NCBI GenBank assembly: GCA_944362615.1
Contig: CALVTM010000008.1
Span: 1 to 54,924 of the forward strand
Origin: an uncultured Clostridia bacterium
GTDB taxonomy: Bacteria > Bacillota > Clostridia > Christensenellales > Pumilibacteraceae
Length of the DNA: 54,924 bases
Direction: 5' to 3'
Below are positions 1 to 7,111 of the stretch, in pieces. The translations under genes and the position numbers were made by a program. Position 1 is the first letter of the stretch; each line of letters begins with the position of its first letter. The notes beneath the pieces are model-generated. The model did not search any database. It was not told the origin of the DNA and saw nothing but the letters and a program-made list of their open reading frames with translations.

Positions 1-127
1 TTATGTATTCTGTTCGATACGTTTTCCTCCTTATTAGCGCTTATTCAGTTTTATTTGCTCCAACCGTTTCCAGACGAAGTGACGATTATTCAAGTAAGCG
101 TAATTACACTATACTGCAATACAGACT

Positions 128-1015
128 TTACTTCTTTTTTGCAGACTGCTTTATCTGAGAGTGGTAGAAGTAATTAATAATAATTGGCTTGCCAGTTGGA
201 TTACGAAGAAATGGCTCTTCGTCGATAACATACATAAAACCATTCGTCTCGGCGTATTCCGTCACTTTTCTGTCTAAAATCCGCCAATATGTCATGTCGT
301 TTTTATTATAAATCTGCTGATAGAGCGGCAGTAAGTCGGTATATTTTTTGTCTATATATTCCATTATCTGAGTTTTGAAGTTGCCGCGCAGATTAAGGTT
401 TTCCAGCCAGATATAGTCGCAGAAGTCCTTTATTTGCTCGATTATTTCAAACACTTGCGTTATTCCCGGAAAGATGGGAGATATAAAGCAGGTTGTGCGT
501 ATACCCTCTTCGTGGCACTTTTTCATAGCCGCAATTCTGCGCTCAATCGAAACGGCTCTATCCATATCGTTTTTGAAGTTTTCGTCGAGCGTGTTTATTG
601 ACCAGCTTATGAGCGGAGAAGGGAAGGTCTTTATGAGGTCGAGGTCACGCAATACAAGGTCTGACTTTGTCGTGATTATAAGGTTTATTCCGCTGCCCTG
701 CATTTCTTCCAGAAAGGCGCGTGTCTGGCAGAATATTTCCTCCTGAGGGTTGTATCCGTCCGTTACAGAACCTACGATCATCGTTTGTCCAGTATATTTT
801 TGAGGATTTTTTATCCTGTCCCACTGTTTTACGTCGAGAAATGTTCCCCACGGTTCGTCGTGTCCCGTGAACCTTTTCATAAAGCAGGCATAGCAATATT
901 TGCAGGCGTGTGTACAGCCGACATAGGGATTAACCGAATACCCCGCGATGGGGAGGTTGGATTTTGTAAGCACTGTTTTTACTTTTATATACGTAATTTT
1001 AATGTCGTCCATCAT
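128..1015 (-). CDS. SPL-family radical SAM protein
   Basis: A 295-aa radical SAM enzyme of the spore-photoproduct-lyase-like (SPL/Rv2578c) family. The sequence shows the 4Fe-4S cysteine motif near the N-terminus (C34-THA-C38-KY-C41, within VGCTHACKYCYACF), a downstream VGSVTDGYNPQE stretch and ITTKS, all typical of this family, which usually runs 250-320 aa. Its substrate cannot be read from sequence; true spore photolyases are longer and this is not clearly one. The start overlaps the stop of the MarR gene by 4 bases (ATGA type), so the two are translationally coupled. It is the last gene of a four-gene minus-strand operon that also holds a second radical-SAM-like protein. No intrinsic terminator was recognised between this gene and the window edge. 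Confidence 0.85.
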   Translation of the reverse strand: MMDDIKITYIKVKTVLTKSNLPIAGYSVNPYVGCTHACKYCYACFMKRFTGHDEPWGTFLDVKQWDRIKNPQKYTGQTMIVGSVTDGYNPQEEIFCQTRAFLEEMQGSGINLIITTKSDLVLRDLDLIKTFPSPLISWSINTLDENFKNDMDRAVSIERRIAAMKKCHEEGIRTTCFISPIFPGITQVFEIIEQIKDFCDYIWLENLNLRGNFKTQIMEYIDKKYTDLLPLYQQIYNKNDMTYWRILDRKVTEYAETNGFMYVIDEEPFLRNPTGKPIIINYFYHSQIKQSAKKK

Positions 1016-1443
1016 TTGTCTCCCAGATTTGCAAGTATTCTCTTTAAGTAATTTTCAAACTGCTCAACTTCGCTGTCGGTAAAGCCTTTATAATAAATGT
1101 CCTCTATCTCGCGCGTGACTGCATCGTATTCCTCTTTGAGCGCGGCGGCCTTCTCTGTAAGCGATATGCAAACACTGCGCTTATCCGTTAAGCTTTCCTC
1201 CATGGCAATCAGTCCCTGCTCGTCCATTCGCGTCAGCATGGCGGAGAGGGTAGTCTTGGCAAGCCCGCTCTTTTTAGAAATTTCGGTCGCAGTCATTTTG
1301 CCGTCCTGCCATAAAACATAGAGTATTTTTCCCTGCGCGCCGTTGAATGCGTCGATATTCTTCTCTTGAAGGATCTTATCAAACTTACGTCCGCCTATAT
1401 TTTTTATTTTGGAAATTAAAAATCCGCCTTGCCTTGCGTTCAT
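1012..1443 (-). CDS. MarR-family transcriptional regulator
   Basis: A 143-aa winged-helix regulator of the MarR family. The wHTH is visible around residues 45-95 (TATEISKKSGLAKTTLSAML, then the wing DKRSVCISLTEKA), flanked by dimerisation helices; the length is normal for MarR. MarR proteins are dimers that bind short palindromes and are released by small ligands or oxidation. It lies between two radical-SAM-like genes and overlaps both by 4 bases, so it is an operon member. The likely target is the operon's own promoter at 2652-2680, where a perfect 12-bp palindrome sits in the spacer. Autoregulation is inferred. Confidence 0.88.
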   Translation of the reverse strand: MNARQGGFLISKIKNIGGRKFDKILQEKNIDAFNGAQGKILYVLWQDGKMTATEISKKSGLAKTTLSAMLTRMDEQGLIAMEESLTDKRSVCISLTEKAAALKEEYDAVTREIEDIYYKGFTDSEVEQFENYLKRILANLGDK

Positions 1444-2105
1444 AGATTAAACTCCTTGGGAAATTTCTGTATCATCTGACTTTCGGGAATAATTCCAGCG
1501 AAAAATAAATCCTCCTTCATAAAAACGGGTATATTGTTTGCCAGCGCTTGCGAAGCAAGTCCATTAATCCACGACTTTTGAGAAGGTGTCTTGCCCTTGC
1601 AGTTGCCCGTTTCGGTGCCCAGTACCACCCACTCAATTCCCGTAAAATCCACTTCGCCAACTTCATCGGAGAGCGGCTCGAACGTGGCGTGATAGTGCTT
1701 TGCCCTGACATTGCTCTTTAAAATTTCTATGCGATTTTTTTCCGCAGCGCAGGTGACGGTCACGCCGAACCACAGGTTATCAAGGTCGGTCTGAATGTGC
1801 AATCGTTCGGGACGTTTTGTCAGAAACAGATAGGTATTTTTGGGCGTGGCCGCAGCCTTTTCAAAAACTTTTTCCGTCCAGTCGGGTTGCCAGTAGGCAA
1901 GGTCGCTCATGCCTGTAAGCAGAAAGATCTTCGGCTCTTTGCTGTCAAAGAGCCGAAGTTTGCTTTCAAAAAACTCGGGCTTATTAAAGTCGTCTGTGAT
2001 ATGAAATCTGCGGCAATTATTTCTTGCGTAGCAGTATCTGCACCCTATCGGGCATCCGATGACGATGTTTAAATTTTTTATTTTGTCCTTTATGCAGGTT
2101 ATCAT
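1440..2105 (-). CDS. DUF5131 / Gp37-Gp68-type radical-SAM-like protein
   Basis: A 221-aa protein with a cysteine cluster at the N-terminus (C18-PIG-C22-RY-C25, then ARNN) and the strings PKIFLLTGMSDLAYW, YLFLTKRPER, WFGVTVT and WVVLGTETGN, which match the DUF5131 (phage protein Gp37/Gp68) family of radical-SAM-like enzymes of unknown reaction. I place the start at the ATG at 2105, directly after the stop of the flavin-reductase gene, because the open frame upstream of it would overlap that gene by about 75 bases and carries no family sequence. It overlaps the MarR gene by 4 bases. Having two different CxxxCxxC proteins in one MarR operon is unusual. Confidence 0.82.
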   Translation of the reverse strand: MITCIKDKIKNLNIVIGCPIGCRYCYARNNCRRFHITDDFNKPEFFESKLRLFDSKEPKIFLLTGMSDLAYWQPDWTEKVFEKAAATPKNTYLFLTKRPERLHIQTDLDNLWFGVTVTCAAEKNRIEILKSNVRAKHYHATFEPLSDEVGEVDFTGIEWVVLGTETGNCKGKTPSQKSWINGLASQALANNIPVFMKEDLFFAGIIPESQMIQKFPKEFNL

Positions 2106-2106
2106 A

Positions 2107-2610
2107 TCACTTTTTCTGCGCGGGAGCAAGCTCTGCGTATCCATTCCAACCGAAAACCGCCTCGACGCTATCGTCTGCATATACTGTTGTTACGTCGCAT
2201 ATGTGCAGGATATGGTCGTCGGCGTCAACGGTCGAGTTGACCTTTGCAACTATGGCAAGGCGCGTTAATTCGGGGACACAAATTTCTGTTCCGTCAAGCT
2301 TCTGCATTGCAATGTTGAATTTCTCAACCTTGTCGGTGTCTCTTCCGGAAGAGGTGCCGCAGGCAATCAGTGCTCCTGCAAGTTCCGCGCCGGGAACGGC
2401 GATAACGACTTCATTGTTCTTTGCAAGCAGTTCAAGAGTGTACGCGCCCTTATTTAACGAGAATACAACCTTTCCGGGGTTGGTTGAGGCATATGTCCAA
2501 AATGAAAGCGTTGCCATATTTGTCTTTCCGTCTGCCTTTTTGGAGCAGATAAAAGTCATGGGATTTGGCGAGGTATAAACGGGGGTCTGTGCAATTTTAA
2601 TTTGGTTCAT
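2107..2610 (-). CDS. flavin reductase-like (FMN-binding split barrel) protein
   Basis: A 167-aa protein of the flavin reductase-like family (split barrel binding FMN). Characteristic strings are the N-terminal PVYTSPNPMTFICS segment, ATLSFWTYASTNPGKVVFSLNKGAYT, and a central RDTDKVEKF near residues 95-103. It is the first gene of the minus-strand operon, with a good ribosome site (AAGGAG, 6 bases before ATG) and a promoter about 45-70 bases upstream. Members use NAD(P)H and FMN or act as FMN-bound electron carriers; the partner is unknown. Inference: it may supply electrons to the iron-sulphur enzymes encoded downstream, since radical SAM chemistry needs a reductant. Confidence 0.8.
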   Translation of the reverse strand: MNQIKIAQTPVYTSPNPMTFICSKKADGKTNMATLSFWTYASTNPGKVVFSLNKGAYTLELLAKNNEVVIAVPGAELAGALIACGTSSGRDTDKVEKFNIAMQKLDGTEICVPELTRLAIVAKVNSTVDADDHILHICDVTTVYADDSVEAVFGWNGYAELAPAQKK

Positions 2611-2651
2611 AATAATCTCCTTAAATTAATTAAGTTCCATATGGTACTAAT

Positions 2652-2680
2652 ATAATACTATATAGTACTATTTATGTCAA
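2652..2680 (-). promoter_or_regulatory. Promoter with internal palindromic operator (MarR type)
   Basis: On the minus strand TTGACA (2680-2675), a 17-base spacer and TATTAT (2657-2652) form a near-consensus sigma-A promoter for the four-gene operon. A perfect 12-bp palindrome, TACTATATAGTA (2656-2667), overlaps the -10 and the spacer. TACTA boxes recur at 2645, 2656 and 2666, about one helical turn apart, and CCATATGG lies at 2637-2644. The placement fits steric repression by the operon's MarR protein; that link is inferred. Confidence 0.75.
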
Positions 2681-2746
2681 GCAAAATTTTCATTCTTAAA
2701 GGCTATAAGATAGAGGCATGGTGAAAATTGTGGGAATATACTGTAA

Positions 2747-3134
2747 AATTCAAATGGAGTAAAGGTCATCTCTGCAAAGGAGACAATTGCCGAAGGCTCC
2801 GAGGGTATACTGCTGGAAAGCGTTCTGGAAGGCATGGCAGAATACTATTCAGCTGAGCTTGCCGAAAAGGTAACGCGCGGTATGAAGGAAAACGCCTTAA
2901 AAGGTTTGTGGAATGGCGGCAACGTTCCGTTCGGCTATGTTATAAATAATGAGCGCAAGCTCGATATTGATCCGCAAGCCGCGCCCGTCATTCAGGAAAT
3001 TTTTAAGTTGTGCAATGACGGAAAGACGGTGAAAGAGATCTATCGCATAATGAACGAGCGCAAAGTAACTCGCTCGAACGGCAAGGCATTGAGATACAAT
3101 GCAATCCGATATATGCTTTCTAACAGAGTATATA
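2747..3134 (+). pseudogene. Serine recombinase remnant (central part only)
   Basis: Frame +2 reads NGVKVISAKETI, then GMAEYYSAELAEKV and, further on, GYVINNERKLDIDP, KTVKEIYRIMNE and SNGKALRYNAIRYMLSN. These are the end of the resolvase catalytic domain plus the 'Recombinase' domain of large serine integrases. The N-terminal catalytic part with the active serine is missing (a stop lies at about 2744) and the long C-terminal half is absent. The frame runs straight into the dispersed repeat at 3135. The longest ATG-started reading is 2834-3331, but its last 65 residues come from the repeat. This is a dead fragment of a mobile element. Confidence 0.8.
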
Positions 3135-3331
3135 ATTTTTTGCTGACTCAGCGCTTCCATTCTGACGCAAACTCGGTCATCTTTCCGGCTATAATTTCCG
3201 TTTTCGGGTACGCCGCGGGGTCACCCAGCGGCGACCGCTTGCGCTCCGCGCGCTCCGATAAGCGGAAATTCTATCTCGAAAATCTGACCGCTTTGCTGCC
3301 AAGACGGGAATTGTCAATCTGGTTTATATAG
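3135..3331 (+). repeat. Structured dispersed repeat, copy A
   Basis: About 195 bp nearly identical to 42611-42808 (copy B) and more distantly to the reverse complement of 42851-43020 (copy C). It starts with ATTTTTTGCTGACTCAG and ends near GACGGGAATTGTCA. Internal self-complementarity is strong: CGCCGC pairs with GCGGCG around a GGGTCACCC core. It terminates the recombinase remnant. No convincing protein is encoded; the in-frame reading differs between copies. Confidence 0.8.
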
Positions 3332-3480
3332 TAATAATATTTATAATGTTATTATGCGAACTGAACTCCGTTCGGGTATACCGTCATATGTCATTAATAA
3401 ATTATCAGCAAAATCGATCGACGATCAGATCAATCATACGCATGCATGAATATTATTCGATATATTTTGTCCGCATGAAT

Positions 3481-3510
3481 AGCGCCTTGTCACCGCGGCG
3501 ACAAGGCGCT
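3481..3510. other. Hairpin downstream of the 609-aa gene
   Basis: Perfect 11-base arms AGCGCCTTGTC / GACAAGGCGCT with an 8-base loop lie just past the stop of the minus-strand gene at 3518. There is no T-run on the minus side, so it may be a 3'-end stabiliser or a weak terminator. Confidence 0.5.
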
Positions 3511-3517
3511 ATATAGT

Positions 3518-5347
3518 TTATTTTTCGCCTGACTCTTGTTCTATAAAATATAACTTTAACAGAATATATGTGGCTGGCGTCAGCTTATATTCGCGAGAAA
3601 GTCTGCGCATGATTTCACTGCTTTTTTTATTCTGTTTGTCGTACAAAAAGAGATATCGGCGTATGATAAATTTTTTGTCTGCTCTATACCGCAGCACCTT
3701 TGTGACTATGCTCGTTACTGAAGAGATTATGAGCAATACGGCAATCAATGCCGTAACTACGTTACTTATTCCCTCTGCTGTCCGGAAAGTTATATCTCCG
3801 AGTCCCGTAAAAAAAACCATGAGCGACAAGATCGCAGTAAGAATATCGCCATTTCGTCTCATAAAGTCCAAAAAATTTTTTAACCCTATACGCATAAGAT
3901 CAAAGATGTTTCGATACCTTACAGCCTTGATCCCCCAAAGCATATCAGACTCGTAATTTTCCGTAGCGCTGTTGCGTGCGTCGCAGATCTCAGAAAAACT
4001 ATGTGATACCTGTTGGACAGCCAGCACGTTAAAATGCATCCGACGCTTTACTGGCACATCCGCGGATATTTCTCCCGAGGGAATCGTACCGTTCATGGAG
4101 ATACCGTACATGTCCCATAGCATCGGGTCAACTTTGATCTTAAGTTCAGAATAGGTTTCTCTTGTTAATTCGCCGCTGAAGTCTATCCTGCCGCCGTCTA
4201 CACTGATACACGGCAGATCTTCATAAGAAGACTTTTCATAGAAACCCACGCCTCTAACGAGTACCTCGGCATTACCGTTGACTCCGGGATAAATGCAGTC
4301 TTTTTCTCCCTTACCTTTAGCCCCATCAATGGAATGGGTACTTCTGAGCGGAGCAAGCAGAATGTTATCCGACGTACAGATATTTGTGGAGATAGCTATC
4401 TGATGGACATTGGAAGATCTTTGCAGATATGCGTTTATCCTCTCAAGCTCTCCTTTATCACTGTCGGCAGCTAGCTCCCTTATTACCTCGTCTTCTTCCC
4501 TGAAAAATTCCTCTATCGTTTGCCGGTCTTCGGAGGTGATTAGCCAATGAAACATTGCCTTGTTATTGTCCAAAGCACAAACCGTCCCATAGCTTGACTT
4601 TTCAAAATAAATGTTCAGTGTCGTTACGTTGTAGTTGGAGATATAGGGCTCCTCCTGTACGATCTTCAACGGACGGAGCAAAGCACCTGAATAAAAAAGA
4701 TCTGTATTATACAGAGTAATTATGTTACCGCGGGAATAAACTTCATATATGTCCATTCCCTGCTCTTCCGTCTGACAGGCAATGTCTCCGTCTATTTTAA
4801 ATCGCCTGCCCGAAAGGTATGAAAGCAATTTATCCGACGGATTACCAATCAATATGCACACATTCTTTTTGCTGTCATATGCGAATTCCCCAATAAATTC
4901 TTCGGGCAGAGTTTCCCCGTTACTAAGCTTTATCCTCAGACAATAGAAGTATGTGAGATTGAGCGTGAAAAATCTTGCCATTGCCAGGAGCTTACCTTTC
5001 TGCGACACATGAAATCTATAGCTGCCGCAGTTTTCCCGGATAAAGCCGTTCAATCCGTCATTGTCGCGAAAAGTAAGGCGGGATATCGCACTGACGATCT
5101 TCTCGGCAGTGATATTTGTGGAAATTCCGTATTGATAGCTGTCGTCTGTCAAAGTAAAGATCTCTTCTTCCAGCCGGTCGTTTAACCCCAGATAACGCCC
5201 CTCACCGTTAAGCGGACGGTAAGTGGCAATAACGGACACTTTTTTACTGCCTTCGGGAATGTACAGTAAACCAAAGTTCAACGTTTCTTTTTCTAAGTCT
5301 TGTAAAAGCTCTGTGTTGAATTTTTTCAGTGACTGACTGTCAAACAT
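3518..5347 (-). CDS. Hypothetical 609-aa protein with C-terminal membrane hairpin
   Basis: Not recognised. The first ~490 residues are soluble, mixed alpha/beta and contain no signal peptide. Two membrane segments follow at about residues 500-518 (ILTAILSLMVFFTGLG) and 529-550 (VVTALIAVLLIISSVTSIV), then a ~60-residue basic, charged tail. I choose the ATG at 5347 because AGGGG lies 10 bases before it; an ATG 24 bases upstream has no ribosome site. The topology suggests a cytoplasmic domain tethered to the membrane by a hairpin. It has its own promoter (5386-5414), sits between a recombinase remnant and another orphan gene, and has lower GC than the housekeeping region, consistent with acquired DNA. 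Function unknown. Confidence 0.6.
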   Translation of the reverse strand: MFDSQSLKKFNTELLQDLEKETLNFGLLYIPEGSKKVSVIATYRPLNGEGRYLGLNDRLEEEIFTLTDDSYQYGISTNITAEKIVSAISRLTFRDNDGLNGFIRENCGSYRFHVSQKGKLLAMARFFTLNLTYFYCLRIKLSNGETLPEEFIGEFAYDSKKNVCILIGNPSDKLLSYLSGRRFKIDGDIACQTEEQGMDIYEVYSRGNIITLYNTDLFYSGALLRPLKIVQEEPYISNYNVTTLNIYFEKSSYGTVCALDNNKAMFHWLITSEDRQTIEEFFREEDEVIRELAADSDKGELERINAYLQRSSNVHQIAISTNICTSDNILLAPLRSTHSIDGAKGKGEKDCIYPGVNGNAEVLVRGVGFYEKSSYEDLPCISVDGGRIDFSGELTRETYSELKIKVDPMLWDMYGISMNGTIPSGEISADVPVKRRMHFNVLAVQQVSHSFSEICDARNSATENYESDMLWGIKAVRYRNIFDLMRIGLKNFLDFMRRNGDILTAILSLMVFFTGLGDITFRTAEGISNVVTALIAVLLIISSVTSIVTKVLRYRADKKFIIRRYLFLYDKQNKKSSEIMRRLSREYKLTPATYILLKLYFIEQESGEK

Positions 5348-5385
5348 GTCAAACCGTCCCCTTAATATCATAAACTATTTATGTC

Positions 5386-5414
5386 ATTTTAACATGTAGA
5401 CGGCTTTTTGTCAA
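5386..5414 (-). promoter_or_regulatory. Promoter of the 609-aa gene
   Basis: TTGACA (5414-5409), 17-base spacer, TAAAAT (5391-5386) on the minus strand, about 40 bases before the chosen start codon. Confidence 0.7.
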
Positions 5415-5471
5415 TCGGCGTCCTACCTCTTGCTGTGCGCAATCGTTTCATTAAAAACCCTTTCAGACAAC

Positions 5472-5503
5472 AAAAACCGGCATATCAGATGCCGGTTTTT
5501 TTG
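5472..5503. terminator. Bidirectional intrinsic terminator
   Basis: AAAAACCGGCAT, a 5-base loop, then ATGCCGGTTTTTTT: a 7-bp GC stem extended by A/T arms with T-runs readable on both strands. It isolates the 609-aa gene's promoter from the downstream end of the 326-aa gene. Confidence 0.75.
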
Positions 5504-5568
5504 TGCGCCTGAACCGGTGACCGAGTCCGTACTCGGTTTGCGAAGCAAACGGACGAGGCGCGAAGCAG

Positions 5569-5592
5569 GTATGTTGCGCTGAGTTTAACCGC
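5569..5592. repeat. Short dispersed repeat (24 bp)
   Basis: GTATGTTGCGCTGAGTTTAACCGC here recurs with one change at 42544-42567, directly after metH. At the metH end the GTTGCGCTGAG core is itself duplicated 18 bases apart and includes the metH stop codon. Confidence 0.55.
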
Positions 5593-5623
5593 TTAAAATG
5601 AGGGGCGTGGCAGCGCACGACCG

Positions 5624-5690
5624 TATTGACCGCAACAGGCGCGGATCGGTCTGGCGCATATTGATTTTCAAAGATCTCAGCTTTTTGGCG
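5624..5690. repeat. 67-bp direct repeat, left copy
   Basis: Begins TATTGACCGCAACAGGCG and ends about CTTTTTGGCG. It is nearly identical to 6913-6979 in the same orientation. The two copies bracket the 326-aa orphan gene at 5714-6694 and nothing else, like the boundaries of a small cassette. Confidence 0.75.
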
Positions 5691-5713
5691 GACTGCAGGT
5701 TTTTGCGTGAATT

Positions 5714-6694
5714 TTATCCTGATTCCTTTTTATTTTTCCTGCCGAACGTGATCAGGATCGTGCCGTCTTCCTGCCGCTTGCACTTCCCTCCGGCAAAATA
5801 ATAATAATACATGCCGGTTTTTTCTTCTTTCTTTTCCAGCTTTGCTATTTCTTTATCGGACTTAATGTCTTCGATCTCTAAGCATTCGCATATTCTTGCC
5901 CCGCTTTCGGAACATAAGTAACTGACGTACAAATGACATATATCATGGGTGGCGCTGCCTTTTTCTCCGCACAAACGGCGCTCAAGAATTTTTCGGTTCA
6001 CTTTTTTATTGCAGTCGTCAAAGATATGCACTTCACGGTTATTTATATCATCGTTAAGCTTTAATACAATATATCCGTCTTTGACCACGCGGTAATAATC
6101 GTGACTCGACCATGCCAGCTCTTCTTTAAGGTTTAAATGAATTTTGAGTATTTCATCACTGTAAACGGTAAATCCCTCACAGTTTTCAAAATCAAGACGG
6201 ATGCTACTTATCAGAGGCTTTTTGATCTTATTCAGATGCACTATATGATAATTGCTTTCATATGACTCGGCAAAAGGTTTAGGAATGTATTCAAGATATG
6301 TCGTATCATTTTCAATTTTAGCGATCATATTGCCGAATACCGTTGTATGCCAGTTGTTTTTTTCAAAAAATCGTATCCCTATTACCCCTCCTTCTGCGAC
6401 AAGTCTGTTTTCGATATAGCTTTTTCTATCCGTTTTATATTTTTTCGGATTATATACGAGGGCGTCCGTGTGGGTCATTTCCGGCTTCCCCATAAGCTTC
6501 AGCTTCAGAATCCCGCTTTCCGCTACCGCACAAAGTTCATCGTTTACAAGTATCAGTTTATCGTATAATCTGACAGAAATATCTTCAATTTCAGCACTGC
6601 CGATCGGAATATGATCACCATTGTCGAAAATCAGCAGTGCATAAGATATTTCATCTTTACTATAAATTTTTTTAAGTACTTTATATTCCTGCAT
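5714..6694 (-). CDS. Hypothetical 326-aa protein
   Basis: Not recognised. It is soluble and acidic/basic mixed, with no signal peptide or membrane segment; it reads as a series of beta strands (repeated Y/F-V/I-x-L patterns) with a charged Lys/Glu stretch near residues 290-310. The start at 6694 is set by a strong GGGAGGAG ribosome site 6 bases upstream; an upstream in-frame ATG at 6736 would include the ribosome site in coding sequence. It carries its own promoter and is flanked by 67-bp direct repeats. Together with the neighbouring recombinase remnant this suggests a mobile or phase-exchangeable cargo gene. Function unknown. Confidence 0.55.
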   Translation of the reverse strand: MQEYKVLKKIYSKDEISYALLIFDNGDHIPIGSAEIEDISVRLYDKLILVNDELCAVAESGILKLKLMGKPEMTHTDALVYNPKKYKTDRKSYIENRLVAEGGVIGIRFFEKNNWHTTVFGNMIAKIENDTTYLEYIPKPFAESYESNYHIVHLNKIKKPLISSIRLDFENCEGFTVYSDEILKIHLNLKEELAWSSHDYYRVVKDGYIVLKLNDDINNREVHIFDDCNKKVNRKILERRLCGEKGSATHDICHLYVSYLCSESGARICECLEIEDIKSDKEIAKLEKKEEKTGMYYYYFAGGKCKRQEDGTILITFGRKNKKESG

Positions 6695-6725
6695 TTTACA
6701 CTCCTCCCGGGGGTTGGTATTTAAT

Positions 6726-6753
6726 ATAATACACATATTTACAATAATTGCAA
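6726..6753 (-). promoter_or_regulatory. Promoter of the 326-aa gene
   Basis: TTGCAA (6753-6748), 16-base spacer, TATTAT (6731-6726) on the minus strand, about 30 bases before the start codon. The surrounding 200 bases (6700-6900) are very AT-rich and otherwise hold nothing I can identify. Confidence 0.55.
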
Positions 6754-6912
6754 GTATAATTCAACTATTTCATAAAATATTCGCTCATAACAGGCAATTT
6801 TTTCAATTAACTGTTCATTATTGTTTTTAAAACAAGAAAAAAAGTAGCTTTGCAAATTTTCGCTTGTATAAAAAAATTCCGTTACTGTTTATATCGTTTC
6901 CCCTTCTGTCAT

Positions 6913-6979
6913 TATTGACCGCAACAGGCGCGGATCGGTCTGGCGCATATTGATTCTCAAAGATCTCAACTTTTTTGCG
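6913..6979. repeat. 67-bp direct repeat, right copy
   Basis: Same orientation and nearly the same sequence as 5624-5690 (differences at a T/C, a G/A and the 3' edge). It lies between the promoter of the 326-aa gene and the terminator of the first GH3 gene. Confidence 0.75.
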
Positions 6980-6998
6980 GGCTTCATGACATAAGCAA

Positions 6999-7031
6999 AG
7001 GGCTGCCGCATAGAGTTGACGCGACAGCCCT
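6999..7031 (-). terminator. Probable terminator of the first GH3 gene
   Basis: AGGGCTGTCGC / GCGGCAGCCCT arms (one mismatch) about 80 bases beyond the GH3 stop, followed on the minus strand by only a short T-run. A moderate prediction. Confidence 0.5.
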
Positions 7032-7111
7032 AAATGAAGGATCTCCTATTCTGATCGTTTGCGCGGCAGAGCCGTGTTAAACGTTAAATATATACCCGGT
7101 CAGCCGATAGT

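Noticed and set aside
25..32. ATAAGGAGG on the minus strand near the window edge
   Set aside because: No ATG, GTG or TTG follows at a usable distance before the edge, so no gene start can be claimed.
2834..3331. A 165-residue recombinase gene with ATG start
   Set aside because: The recombinase sequence continues upstream of this ATG and its C-terminal third is repeat-derived, so it is a remnant, not a small gene.
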